Assembly: GCF_023100805.1 (NCBI RefSeq)
Contig: NZ_CP095855.1
Coordinates: forward strand, 1,839,001-1,903,000
Direction of reading: 5' to 3'
From: Chitinophaga filiformis
Lineage (GTDB): Bacteria; Bacteroidota; Bacteroidia; Chitinophagales; Chitinophagaceae
Length of the DNA stretch: 64,000 bases
Of the stretch, positions 28,421 through 36,225 are shown piece after piece. Each line of letters begins with the position of its first letter. Positions within the stretch are counted from its first letter, which is position 1. Position numbers and translations under genes: made by a program. The notes beneath the pieces were generated by a model. It saw only the letters and a list, made by a program, of their open reading frames with translations. It ran no database searches and was not told the DNA's origin.

Positions 28421-28855
28421 TCAGGGAATATTATTATAGATCACATCCAGTATCCTTGTCAACTCAGTATAATCATTTTCAGTCAAGCCTGCCCATCCGG
28501 TTTTCCGCATTTCCAGTACCAGGGGCCTTACGTCCTTATATTTTTCCGAACCTTTGGCGGTCAGCTGGAGAAATACCTTTCGACGGTCTTGCGGGGAGCC
28601 TTCCCGGACCACCAGTTCTTTTTTTACGAGCAGTTCAATAATGCGGGAAACGGTGGTAATGTCCTTTGAGGTCACTCTGGCAAGCTCATTGTGGGTGATT
28701 TTCTTGTGCTTATAGAGATTTTCTATCAGTAACCACTGGTCTACAGTGATATCTTTTTTGTGGGCGTCAAAGGTTTTTTGCCAGTAATTCCGTATCCGTT
28801 TTAAGGTAGCGTCCAACTTAAAAAAAGACGGATTGCTTACAAAAGTATCAGTCAT
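28421..28855 (-). CDS. MarR-family transcriptional regulator
   Basis: A 144-residue winged-helix regulator. The DNA-binding part is visible: LIENLYKHKKITHNELARVTSKDITTVSRIIELLVKKELV (about 45-85), followed by the wing VREGSPQDRRKVFLQLTAKG with the DxR signature. It diverges from the fused E1 dehydrogenase, and a symmetric site lies in the gap, so it probably controls that gene and itself. The ligand is unknown; an organic acid linked to the 2-oxoacid dehydrogenase is a reasonable guess. Confidence 0.88.
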   Translation of the reverse strand: MTDTFVSNPSFFKLDATLKRIRNYWQKTFDAHKKDITVDQWLLIENLYKHKKITHNELARVTSKDITTVSRIIELLVKKELVVREGSPQDRRKVFLQLTAKGSEKYKDVRPLVLEMRKTGWAGLTENDYTELTRILDVIYNNIP

Positions 28856-28878
28856 ATTTGTTAATTTGCAGTAGCAAT

Positions 28879-28894
28879 AGTTGCTTTAGCAACT
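28879..28894. promoter_or_regulatory. Candidate MarR operator
   Basis: A perfect 6-bp inverted repeat AGTTGC-TTTA-GCAACT lies between the divergent MarR and E1 genes. A second, overlapping symmetry (AGCAATAGTTGCT, 28873-28885) sits beside it. That the MarR protein binds here is inference. Confidence 0.5.
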
Positions 28895-28926
28895 AAAAAA
28901 GAGTCACACACCAAAACAATTCTTAC

Positions 28927-31056
28927 GTGTTTAAAGATAGTATAAGTGTTCCAACTTTTAAAGCTGCTGTTCCCGGTAAGGAGCGGTCTTCCGGCAAACA
29001 GGTTACACTTCTGAAGGCTTACCGTTTCATGTGTCAGGCTGCTGAGATGGCGGCCATCTATGAAGCGAACCGCAATATCTGCAAATATGTACATTCTACT
29101 TCCCGCGGTCATGAGGCCATCCAGATTGCAGCCGGCCTGCAGTTAAGTCCCTGGGATTATGCCAGTCCCTATTACAGGGATGACAGCATGCTGCTGGCAA
29201 TGGGTTTTACACCGTATGAACTGATGCTGCAACTATTGGCAAAGCGGGATGACCCCGCTTCTGGTGGGCGTTCTTATTACAGTCACCCCAGCAGCCTGGA
29301 TCCGGAAAAGCCTTGCATCCCCCATCAGAGCAGTGCCACGGGTATGCAGGTGATCCCAGCCACGGGCATGGCACAAGGCATTCGCTACCTGGAAAAGATA
29401 GGGGCTGCCGCTTTAAGAACAGGACCGAAAGGAGAAGCACCGGTAGTGCTTTGTTCCCTGGGCGATGGCAGTGTAACGGAAGGAGAAGTGAGTGAGGCCT
29501 GGCAGAGTGCTGTATTATGGGAATTGCCCATTATTTACCTCGTACAGGACAATGAATGGGGCATTTCAGCCAGTGCAGCTGAAACACGGGTAATGGATGC
29601 CTATGAATATGCAGCTGGTTTTAAAGGCATGGAACGCATGCGTGTGGATGGCAGCAATTTCGAGGAGTGCTTTCATGCAATGGGCGCTGCGATTGGTTAT
29701 GTACGACAGGAGCGGAAGCCGATCCTGGTACATGCCTGTGTTCCCTTGTTAGGGCACCATACCTCGGGCGTAAGGAAAGAATGGTATCGTACGGAAGCCG
29801 ATTTGGCATTACATGCGGCAAAGGATCCTAAACCATTGCTGAGGCAGCGGCTGCTGGAGATTGGTGTACAGGAGAAGGATCTGTTGGCAATAGAGTCAGA
29901 CACCCCAAAATATATCAGTCTCGAATTCGACCGGGCAAAAGAAGCCTCGGATCCTGCTGTTGATACAGTGGCCGATCATGTCTTTGCTCCGGCAGCAGTT
30001 ACCGCTGAAAAAGGTAACAGGTTCCCTTCCAACGGTAATAAGGTCATGATGGTGGATGCTGCGCTGCACGCGGTAGAGGAGATCCTTCAACAATTCCCGG
30101 AAGCTATCTTTTTTGGTCAGGACGTAGGCCGAAGGCTCGGAGGCGTATTCCGGGAAGCAGCCACACTGGCGGAAAAGTTTGGCGATGACAGGGTGTACAA
30201 CACTGCCATCCAGGAAGCCTATATCGTTGGTTCGACCGCCGGCCTTTCCGCTGTGGGCGTCAAGCCTATAGTCGAGATCCAGTTTGCTGACTACATTTAT
30301 CCCGGCTTTAACCAGCTGGTGACCGAGATCTCCAAATCCTGTTACCTGAGCAATGGGAAGTTCCCCGTGCAGACACTCATACGTGTCCCAATCGGCGCAT
30401 ATGGTGGTGGCGGACCTTACCATTCCGGTAGCGTGGAATCCACCCTGCTCACCGTCAAAGGCATCAAAGTAGTGTATCCTTCCAATGCCGCTGATATGAA
30501 AGGCTTGATGAAGGCGGCTTTTCTTGATCCCAATCCGGTAGTCATGCTGGAACACAAAGGGCTGTACTGGAGTAAAGTGCCAGGTACACAGGGCGCTATC
30601 ACCGTAGAGCCGGATGCAGACTACGTATTACCGCTGGGTAAAGGCAGGATCGTACAACAGGCCCACCCCCGCGATCTGAAAAAAGGGGATACACTTTGCG
30701 TTATCACTTATGGTATGGGCGTATACTGGGCACAGGCAGCAGCAGCCAATTTCCCTGGCCAGGTGGAGATCATTGACCTGCGATCCTTATTCCCGCTGGA
30801 TGAAGATCTGGTCTTTTCTACCGTTAAAAAACATGGCAAGGCACTCATCTTAACAGAAGAGCAGCTGAACAATTCTTTTGCCGAGGCATTGGCCGGACGG
30901 ATTCAACGCCGCTGTTTCAAATCATTGGACGCACCAGTGTTCGCACTCGGAGCCATTGATCTGCCGGCAGTACCGATCAATACCATACTGGAAAATGCGA
31001 TGTTGCCGAACCCTGAAAAGGTAGCTGCAACAATGAAGGAATTGTTAGCTTATTAA
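28927..31056 (+). CDS. Fused alpha-beta E1 component of a 2-oxoacid (branched-chain type) dehydrogenase
   Basis: Thiamine diphosphate enzyme that decarboxylates a 2-oxoacid and passes the acyl group to an E2 lipoamide. The 709-residue chain joins an alpha part (about 25-335, TPP motif GDGSVTEGEVSEAW near residues 179-192 ending at QDNEWG) and a beta part (about 365-709, starting VMMVDAALHAVEEI, with FGQDVG and EIQFADYIYP). Such fused E1 genes are typical of Bacteroidota branched-chain or generic 2-oxoacid dehydrogenases. The start is GTG at 28927; the next Met codon is 34 residues further and would cut off conserved helix. No E2 or E3 gene is adjacent. Confidence 0.9.
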   Translation: MFKDSISVPTFKAAVPGKERSSGKQVTLLKAYRFMCQAAEMAAIYEANRNICKYVHSTSRGHEAIQIAAGLQLSPWDYASPYYRDDSMLLAMGFTPYELMLQLLAKRDDPASGGRSYYSHPSSLDPEKPCIPHQSSATGMQVIPATGMAQGIRYLEKIGAAALRTGPKGEAPVVLCSLGDGSVTEGEVSEAWQSAVLWELPIIYLVQDNEWGISASAAETRVMDAYEYAAGFKGMERMRVDGSNFEECFHAMGAAIGYVRQERKPILVHACVPLLGHHTSGVRKEWYRTEADLALHAAKDPKPLLRQRLLEIGVQEKDLLAIESDTPKYISLEFDRAKEASDPAVDTVADHVFAPAAVTAEKGNRFPSNGNKVMMVDAALHAVEEILQQFPEAIFFGQDVGRRLGGVFREAATLAEKFGDDRVYNTAIQEAYIVGSTAGLSAVGVKPIVEIQFADYIYPGFNQLVTEISKSCYLSNGKFPVQTLIRVPIGAYGGGGPYHSGSVESTLLTVKGIKVVYPSNAADMKGLMKAAFLDPNPVVMLEHKGLYWSKVPGTQGAITVEPDADYVLPLGKGRIVQQAHPRDLKKGDTLCVITYGMGVYWAQAAAANFPGQVEIIDLRSLFPLDEDLVFSTVKKHGKALILTEEQLNNSFAEALAGRIQRRCFKSLDAPVFALGAIDLPAVPINTILENAMLPNPEKVAATMKELLAY

Positions 31057-31083
31057 ATATTATAAACTTTTTAAGGGTAGCTC

Positions 31084-31114
31084 TTGGCTTTTAGGAAATT
31101 CCCTATTATCTTTG
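31084..31114 (+). promoter_or_regulatory. Promoter of tRNA-Met
   Basis: TTG at 31084-31086, 20-nt spacer, TATCTTTG at 31107-31114; the tRNA starts 36 nt later. Confidence 0.65.
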
Positions 31115-31150
31115 CACTCCCGTTTTGGACAAGTGAGACGGTTGAAATAT

Positions 31151-31224
31151 GGCGAGGTAGCTCAGGCGGTTAGAGCGCAGGATTCATAACCCTGAGGTCA
31201 AGGGTTCAACTCCCTTTCTCGCTA
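31151..31224 (+). tRNA. tRNA-Met, anticodon CAT
   Basis: A 74-nt cloverleaf: acceptor stem 31151-31157 with 31217-31223 (two G-T pairs), D arm GCTC...GAGC, anticodon loop TTCATAA giving CAT, and T arm AAGGG-TTCAACT-CCCTT. The base pair next to the anticodon loop is A-C. CCA is not encoded. The acceptor stem begins with a G-T pair, not the C-A mismatch of initiator tRNA, so it is an elongator tRNA-Met or, less likely, a tRNA-Ile with lysidine at position 34. Confidence 0.93.
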
Positions 31225-31268
31225 CAGAAATTGAAAAGGCTTTCAGGCAGACGCTTGAAAGCCTTTTT
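31212..31268 (+). repeat. Direct repeat copy A: tRNA-Met 3' end plus terminator (attL-like)
   Basis: This 57-nt stretch, covering the tRNA 3' end from the T stem, the spacer and the terminator hairpin, recurs in diverged form at 32765-32819. Flanking direct repeats at a tRNA 3' end are the mark of site-specific integration. Confidence 0.6.
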
Positions 31269-31270
31269 GT
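31234..31270 (+). terminator. Terminator of tRNA-Met
   Basis: An 11-bp stem (31235-31245 with 31256-31266), 10-nt loop, then a T run. Confidence 0.85.
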
Positions 31271-31368
31271 TTTCTAACTTACAATTTGAAAAATATTTAG
31301 AAGAAAACCATTTTTGCAACTGGAGATAATAATAAAATAACTAAAACAAGAGAGAGAAGTAAAGCCAA

Positions 31369-31833
31369 TTAGCAATTGTGGAATAGTCCGTATTCTTTCT
31401 TTTGACTTGGGGACAATACTCTTGATTTGCAGAGTTTGATTTTTATTTCATCGAAGTGTTCTTGGCTTAAATGTTCTAAATGGCAGCCTGGATCTTTAAG
31501 AAGAATATTATAAATATCTTGTTTGGGTCTTATAATAAGCTGAGAACAATTCACGAAACTGTCCCATTCTAGACTTGTGTAATCAGCACAGAGTATTTTA
31601 TAGTGCTCATCTTTTAATTTAGGAGAATGAAATATTCGTTCATTTATTTCTGAATTAATATGTACCAACCCGATCGAAAGGCCATCGTATTTAATCCCTG
31701 CGAATACAAATCTCTTTTCTTTTTTTGCGATTAAACAGTCAAATTTTAGAATGGCACCTGGTTTTAGATTCAAATCCGCCAATTCTTTTCGTTGTTCTTC
31801 GGTAAAGATTTTACCTATGCTACTAGTGCCCAT
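31369..31833 (-). CDS. Probable toxin partner of the Panacea antitoxin (unknown family)
   Basis: A 154-residue protein whose ATG at 31833 overlaps the end of the Panacea gene by 11 nt; the longer reading begins at TTG and is less likely. The middle (about 25-110) looks like a small beta-barrel: GAILKFDCLIAKKEKRFVFAGIKYDGLSIGLVHINSEIN, then FHSPKLKDEHYKIL and SFVNCSQLIIRPKQ. This order of strands is reminiscent of PemK/MazF-like ribonucleases, but I cannot prove the family. Panacea antitoxins are known to pair with many unrelated toxins, so the context is the main argument. Base composition is A/T-rich compared with the core genes around it, as in transferred DNA. Confidence 0.6.
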   Translation of the reverse strand: MGTSSIGKIFTEEQRKELADLNLKPGAILKFDCLIAKKEKRFVFAGIKYDGLSIGLVHINSEINERIFHSPKLKDEHYKILCADYTSLEWDSFVNCSQLIIRPKQDIYNILLKDPGCHLEHLSQEHFDEIKIKLCKSRVLSPSQKKEYGLFHNC

Positions 31834-32356
31834 CAAAGGCGCAATTTTGATTTTCAGAACTGGTTTTAATGTATTCAATCATTGCTTCATCTGCCCCAAA
31901 CGCTTTTGCAATTTCAACGTAGGGTATGATAGAATTTTTTCCACAGTTCTTTATAGCCCAATCGTAAGCAGAATCATGCGACTTACTTTTTAGTTTACCG
32001 AAATTTAATCCACCGTTTTCGGCGATGGATTCGTCCAAACACTCAATGTCACTTTCTGACAAACAATCAAGATTAGGAGCCCGTTCAGCTGTGACAATAT
32101 TGTCTTCGTTCTGAAAGTTGTTTGAATCTATAGTGTTGAACTTTACACTATCATAGGATGAAGAAGGCACGGGACCGTGGTTCATGGCCACCATCTTGTC
32201 ACCAGTAATTGGCCTACCATATTCAACCAAATGTTTGCTCTCCGCGAAATACAGAATTTTTAAAAGACTGTACATGTCAAGAGAGCCGCCTACTTTTTGT
32301 ATAATGTACAAAAGAGCAGCAATAGATTTTTCTTTATCAAGATTAAAGTCAGACAT
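31823..32356 (-). CDS. Panacea-domain (DUF4065/SocA-like) antitoxin
   Basis: The 177-residue protein carries a Panacea domain over about residues 8-140: SIAALLYIIQKVGGSLDMYSLLKILYFAESKHLVEYGRPITGD in pieces, then the family marker NHGPVPSSSYD. The domain is known as a versatile antitoxin module that neutralises different toxins in two-gene systems and also occurs in SocA. The ATG at 32356 is chosen because TAAATTTG lies a few bases upstream; an extension starting with GTG is unlikely. It is the first gene of a two-gene operon with an 11-nt overlap to the toxin candidate. Confidence 0.85.
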   Translation of the reverse strand: MSDFNLDKEKSIAALLYIIQKVGGSLDMYSLLKILYFAESKHLVEYGRPITGDKMVAMNHGPVPSSSYDSVKFNTIDSNNFQNEDNIVTAERAPNLDCLSESDIECLDESIAENGGLNFGKLKSKSHDSAYDWAIKNCGKNSIIPYVEIAKAFGADEAMIEYIKTSSENQNCAFDGH

Positions 32357-32362
32357 ATAATA

Positions 32363-32386
32363 CAAATTTACTAAAAAATTTAGTAA
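32363..32386 (-). promoter_or_regulatory. Promoter and overlapping operator-like palindrome of the Panacea operon
   Basis: The -7 box TAAATTTG (32370 to 32363, minus strand) is followed upstream by a perfect 8-bp inverted repeat TTACTAAA-AAA-TTTAGTAA (32368-32386). The repeat overlaps the box by three bases, a layout expected for autoregulation by an antitoxin or toxin-antitoxin complex. Confidence 0.5.
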
Positions 32387-32507
32387 TTCTAAATAAATAT
32401 ACACTATAATAGTGAATAATGATTGTCGAAAATTTGACTATCAATTCCGGGTATAATAATGCAAGAAACGATCAATAAGACAATAGCATAATCGCTTTGC
32501 GTTCCAT

Positions 32508-32759
32508 TTATATAGATGTCATTTTTGACATATCATAAAAATGATAAAGAGGCTGATTGTCAATCGATTGCCTGACAAAAAGCAGACTTGTCGGTATTTT
32601 CTTATCACGGGGCTCAAATTTGATTAGATGTTTAGGATACCTACTTACCAAGTATTGTAGGCGCTCATTAACCGGAGCTAACGTCCGATTGGGGTTATCA
32701 ATTTTGGGATCTTTCAGATGACTATACGCATTTAGATCATGCACAAATCGGTTAAACAA
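32508..32759 (-). CDS. Hypothetical protein or gene fragment at the element edge
   Basis: An 83-codon frame beginning with TTG. Its sequence (FNRFVHDLNAYSHLKDPKI, then LQYLVSRYPKHLIKFEPRDKKIP and PLYHFYDMSKM) looks protein-like rather than random, but I recognise no family. The frame stays open upstream through the right-hand repeat (32765-32819), so it may be the remnant of a longer gene cut by the integration or deletion that formed the element. Confidence 0.35.
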   Translation of the reverse strand: MFNRFVHDLNAYSHLKDPKIDNPNRTLAPVNERLQYLVSRYPKHLIKFEPRDKKIPTSLLFVRQSIDNQPLYHFYDMSKMTSI

Positions 32760-32764
32760 TAGTA

Positions 32765-32819
32765 CCTTTCCCGCTACGATGGTAAAAAGGCTTTCGGGCA
32801 GACGCTTGAAAACCTTTTT
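32765..32819 (+). repeat. Direct repeat copy B: diverged tRNA-Met 3' end plus terminator (attR-like)
   Basis: Aligned with 31212-31268 it keeps CCTTTC-CGCTAC and the hairpin AAAAGGCTTTC-GGCAGACGCTTGAAA-CCTTTTT, with four or five substitutions and a two-base gap. The body of a tRNA gene is absent, so this is a target-site copy, not a second tRNA. Confidence 0.6.
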
Positions 32820-32845
32820 AGCTTAGCATAATTACAATTTCAACA

Positions 32846-33070
32846 ATGGCAAGAATTCTGAACGTTTTTTTTCTTCTTTTCTCATCCGCGGCAATCTTAA
32901 CTTCATTTGTATTCATAGTTAAAGGTGCCAAGCCATGTGGTAGTGATGGATGTCTGATTCGAATCTATCTTATATTGGAAGTACTGATATTTTTAGTCTC
33001 CGCACGCGTTTTTTATGTTTCACTTCGAAATGAAAGAATAAGGTATAAGAAGAAATCTGGATCAAGTTGA
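32846..33070 (+). CDS. Small membrane protein, unknown
   Basis: A 74-residue protein with two hydrophobic helices (about 5-28 and 41-60) separated by a short loop with CGSDGC, and a strongly basic tail RNERIRYKKKSG. The loop cysteines could pair. The pattern and a proper ATG with A/T-rich leader suggest a real gene, but there is no family I know. Confidence 0.5.
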   Translation: MARILNVFFLLFSSAAILTSFVFIVKGAKPCGSDGCLIRIYLILEVLIFLVSARVFYVSLRNERIRYKKKSGSS

Positions 33071-33443
33071 AAACCTGAGAAATTTTTTGTGATCGAGCAT
33101 AAATTTTGAACGTCTGAATAAGGAAATTTCTATTTCCCTTACCCTCACATCGCACTCACGAACCGAATGGCTTCATCATTCGGCATTCAACACCTTAATG
33201 ATAAGAGCTCCCAGGTACGTAGCGTCCTTTCTTCCAGGTCTGGAATAGTATCCGGTCGGCTTCGGACTAGCATACTGAATGGATACCAGGATGATACTAA
33301 AAGGTCATTTAAAGGGTATCTATATATCCTTAGATATTGAGGTGATATTTACATATACTTTTGATGTTATTATGCATAGTTATCCGTATATTAGTTGTAT
33401 ATAATCAGTAAGCTTGTAGTTTATAACCTCAAAAAACCTTTTT
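33071..33443. other. Intergenic stretch with small hairpin and a -7 box
   Basis: No gene is visible. A 7-bp hairpin (33163-33169 with 33177-33183) lies in the middle. Near the right end is TACTTTTG (33356-33363), a -7 box for the next gene, 80 nt ahead of its ATG. Confidence 0.45.
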
Positions 33444-33983
33444 ATGGCCATTGTTAAAGACAATATCCTCCTGCAGCTTATACGGGGAACCCTCGGCAAA
33501 CGATTCACGATTTACGAACGGAATGGGCAGATCATTATGGCGACGAAACGCGGCCCTTCAAAGAAAAAGCCCACACAAAAACAGTTAGCAGCAAGGGATA
33601 AGATGACCATTGCTTCCGCACGTGCGCAGCAGGCGCTGGCCGATCCGGAAGTGAAAGCTTACTATGCGTCCCTGGCAGGGCCAGGGCAAAACGCCTACAA
33701 TATGGCAGTCAGGGATGCCTACCGCAGTCCGGAGATCCAAAATATCCAGGTAAAAGACGAGGAGGTGGTAGTGACTGCCAAAAATGAGTTCCGTGTAGCA
33801 GAAGTGGAAGTAAAGGTGGTAGACGCTGATGGTGTTGTTACAGAGAGCGGGCAGGCATCTTTGGCTTGGAACGGGGTAGACTGGCATTATAAAGCCAGGG
33901 CGCTGCCTGTGGGTGGTAGAGTCATTGTGATAGCGGTCAATCTACCGGAGGTGCAAACGGTGAAGGAATTGTTGCTGACATAA
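33444..33983 (+). CDS. Hypothetical protein common in Bacteroidota
   Basis: A 179-residue cytoplasmic protein in two parts: an N-terminal part (1-95) with very basic segments (TKRGPSKKKPTQKQLAARDKM) and a helix rich in Ala and Gln, then a beta-rich domain (100-179) with repeated Val strands (VVVTAKNEFRVAEVEVKVVDADG) that resembles an Ig-like or CARDB-like sandwich. No enzyme motif is seen. Similar basic-plus-beta proteins occur in several copies in some Chitinophagaceae genomes, to my memory. It has no operon partners. Confidence 0.55.
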   Translation: MAIVKDNILLQLIRGTLGKRFTIYERNGQIIMATKRGPSKKKPTQKQLAARDKMTIASARAQQALADPEVKAYYASLAGPGQNAYNMAVRDAYRSPEIQNIQVKDEEVVVTAKNEFRVAEVEVKVVDADGVVTESGQASLAWNGVDWHYKARALPVGGRVIVIAVNLPEVQTVKELLLT

Positions 33984-34198
33984 CATTGTCTTCACCTACT
34001 TACGAATGACTTCCCGGTAGGGGAGGGGGCCGGCATGTCTGGAATATGCTCCAATTTGCCAGCCGGTGTGAATTATTTTTGACAGGTGTTGTTCCCTCAT
34101 GAAAAGTGGGCAGGCGTAGCTTTGCCCCTAGGTTTCAACTTGATCCTAATTGCAATGCAGCATCTTTTGTGGACTCATGATGAAGAGGAAAAAAGGCC

Positions 34199-34296
34199 AT
34201 CCAGGTTATCTATCCACTGATACGCTTGCACGCTAAAGGTTCGTAAGGTCTCCGGAGGATAGGTGATTATTTTCTTTTATCTCTTTGGCTATCCAT
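34199..34296 (-). pseudogene. Truncated and frameshifted duplicate of the neighbouring decayed gene
   Basis: On the minus strand it begins ATG at 34296 and matches the start of the gene at 34340-34678 (QRDK...KIITYPPE...TF...AY.WIDNL), but it has lost one base after the seventh codon and ends after about 32 codons. Confidence 0.55.
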
Positions 34297-34301
34297 ATAT
34301 T
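34202..34301. repeat. Direct repeat copy 1 (about 100 bp)
   Basis: Nearly the same as 34583-34683; both contain CAGGTTATCTATCCACT and CTCCGGAGGATAGGTGATTA. It comes from duplication of the 5' end of a small gene. Confidence 0.7.
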
Positions 34302-34339
34302 TCGCTTTTTGTGCTGTGTCGTTTTGCCGGCTTAAATTG

Positions 34340-34678
34340 TTAAACCGGTAATTCTATTGGAGACAATAGCCAGGATGTACCATCTTCGAATTGTTTAACA
34401 TGCCATATCGTAACGCCAAGTGTAAATGCTGCTATTTGTCTACCTTCCAACATAAAGGGGGGAATCCACATTAGCTCTATTCTCCCATCCCCAGCCCAAC
34501 CTGCATCTAAGAACATTTCCCTTGCTATAGCAGTGTATTCTTCCGCGTTTTTCAGTCACTCTTCCGGATCAATGGTGAAATTCAGGTTATCTATCCACTC
34601 ATACGCTTCGACTCTAAAGCTTCTTAAGGCCTCCGGAGGATAGGTGATTATTTTACTTTTATCTCTTTGTGTATTCAT
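34340..34678 (-). pseudogene. Small gene with one in-frame stop (immunity-like?)
   Basis: Reading the minus strand from the ATG at 34678 gives 113 codons with a single TGA after the start MNTQRDKSKIITYPPE and the stretch WIDNLNFTIDPEE. The rest is intact: LKNAEEYTAIAREMF, GRIELMWIPPFML, TIWHVKQFEDGTSWL. A TGG-to-TGA change would explain the stop (EEW is the likely ancestral sequence). The single stop and intact flanks mean recent decay. Small proteins with this kind of sequence often neutralise contact-dependent or type VI toxins, but no toxin is near and that role is a guess. Confidence 0.6.
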
Positions 34679-34683
34679 ATATT
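34583..34683. repeat. Direct repeat copy 2 (about 100 bp)
   Basis: The 5' end of the decayed gene at 34340-34678; partner of the copy at 34202-34301, 381 bp away. Confidence 0.7.
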
Positions 34684-35031
34684 TTACCTGTTTTTCCCCT
34701 TGTTTGACAGTTTTCATGTAGGGCGAAATCAATAATTTTTAAAGATAGCAAATCTGACGGCAACCGATGAGACATACACCTGTTTGAAGTTTTCATTACG
34801 AAGGCATTTTTTATTTATATTCGCTTACACTGCGTAGGCAGCTGATATACATTAACTCCGAAAGATATAGGCTTTGTCACAACAGTATGTATCATTCATC
34901 GACCGGGTAGTACTTGGCTTTGCTCTGACAATATAATGAATGACTCATTATATTCTCTATATATAGATCTGCAAAGTTGATATGCGAAGGTGGATGTTGC
35001 GAGTTTACCAATCAAACTTAAATATTCTCAA
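34679..35031. other. Intergenic stretch without a recognised gene
   Basis: About 350 A/T-rich bases. An in-frame GTG at 34990 could give the next gene 14 more residues. No repeat, RNA or clear promoter was recognised. Confidence 0.4.
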
Positions 35032-36225
35032 ATGAACGAACTTCTTGACGACCTTCTTCAAAGATGGGAGCAGGCATTCAATGATATACACTTAATTGAC
35101 CATTATAAGAACCAGGTCAATACGATCAAATACGCAGACGGTAGTCGATACGACATTTCAAAATTCGATCGGGCATCATTTCCAAGTGGTGGCTCAATGA
35201 TAGACGATAGCTCTGGGCTGGAACATGCCGAAAAGTATAAATATGGATTCGATGAAACAGGCTTGCCCTGTTACGTATGTTTTGGGCATGTGTATAACAA
35301 AGTAAATTGGGAGGGATTTTATACATATACCGACAATGAGGTGAAATATCTGGAGTTCTGTCTTAACACGGGTGTACCGTCTGAATTTACCCGAATAGTT
35401 TTTCAGGATGGTAGGAAAGTGTTGCTGCAACGTTTGGTTGTGAATGGCCGAGGCAGCGGATACCCGCATCTGTCACCTCAGGAAAGAGTAGATACATTGA
35501 AGAATGATGAATCTTCTTTTTTTATTACAGTGATCAGCTTCAAATATGAGGCGAATAGAATTAGCAGGTCTTCCAGTATTCATATTACACCGGGTTTAGG
35601 AAAGTATACAACCTATGATGAATATACCTATGGTGAATCCGAAGTTCTGGATAGCATCAGAACCTTTTTTGAAAACGGAAGTAGTCAATTGAGTTATTAC
35701 AGGAATGAAGCGAATCTTGATTCAACAACGCTTATAAATAAACTGGCATCTGCTATGGCTGATGCGATAGTTGAAGTTCTGATACATCAAAATATACAGT
35801 CACCGATTGCTTTTCTCGAGCTATACTATCATCTGGGAGATAATTATCGCCCACTTTTGTCATGGCAATCTGCTCAGGATATTGAAGATAAAATGCAGCG
35901 TGGTGATATCCCTTTTATCAATGATAAATATGGAGGTCCGAAGGTAGATATAACTTCTTTCGAAGATCTTTTTGCCTTGCTTGAACAAATGATGCAGGAA
36001 AATGATGATATGCAGCTTGGTAGTGTGATGCTACGTAAGGCCTGCACTATTTTAACTGAGAGTAAACTTTTCGGTAAAATACCGGTCAGCGAAGATTTCG
36101 CTGCGTATGCCATCGACTGGTCTATCGAGGGACATAGCGATGAAGAGCTTGAGGAAATCCTGTTGGAATGTGGGGTGAAACAAGATGTGATTACCTTATG
36201 GCGGCAAAAGGGAATGTTTATCTAA
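35032..36225 (+). CDS. Hypothetical protein, 397 residues
   Basis: No family recognised. The N-terminal third (1-180) is rich in aromatic residues and glycine (GLPCYVCFGHVYNKVNWEGFYTYTDNEVKYLEFCLNTG), with strand-like periodicity. The C-terminal part is helical and acidic (LFALLEQMMQENDDMQ, then DWSIEGHSDEELEEILLECGV). The GHSDEELEEIL segment resembles a short helical binding motif at the end of immunity or adaptor proteins. No signal peptide or membrane span. It may belong to the same accessory group as the decayed gene upstream. The start is ATG at 35032; GTG at 34990 would add 14 residues. Confidence 0.6.
   Translation: MNELLDDLLQRWEQAFNDIHLIDHYKNQVNTIKYADGSRYDISKFDRASFPSGGSMIDDSSGLEHAEKYKYGFDETGLPCYVCFGHVYNKVNWEGFYTYTDNEVKYLEFCLNTGVPSEFTRIVFQDGRKVLLQRLVVNGRGSGYPHLSPQERVDTLKNDESSFFITVISFKYEANRISRSSSIHITPGLGKYTTYDEYTYGESEVLDSIRTFFENGSSQLSYYRNEANLDSTTLINKLASAMADAIVEVLIHQNIQSPIAFLELYYHLGDNYRPLLSWQSAQDIEDKMQRGDIPFINDKYGGPKVDITSFEDLFALLEQMMQENDDMQLGSVMLRKACTILTESKLFGKIPVSEDFAAYAIDWSIEGHSDEELEEILLECGVKQDVITLWRQKGMFI

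Noticed and set aside
28243-28641. Plus-strand 132-codon frame
   Set aside because: It runs antisense through the clear MarR gene and has no protein-like composition.
32765-32819. Second tRNA-Met gene
   Set aside because: Only the 3' end and terminator are repeated; no D arm or anticodon arm is present.
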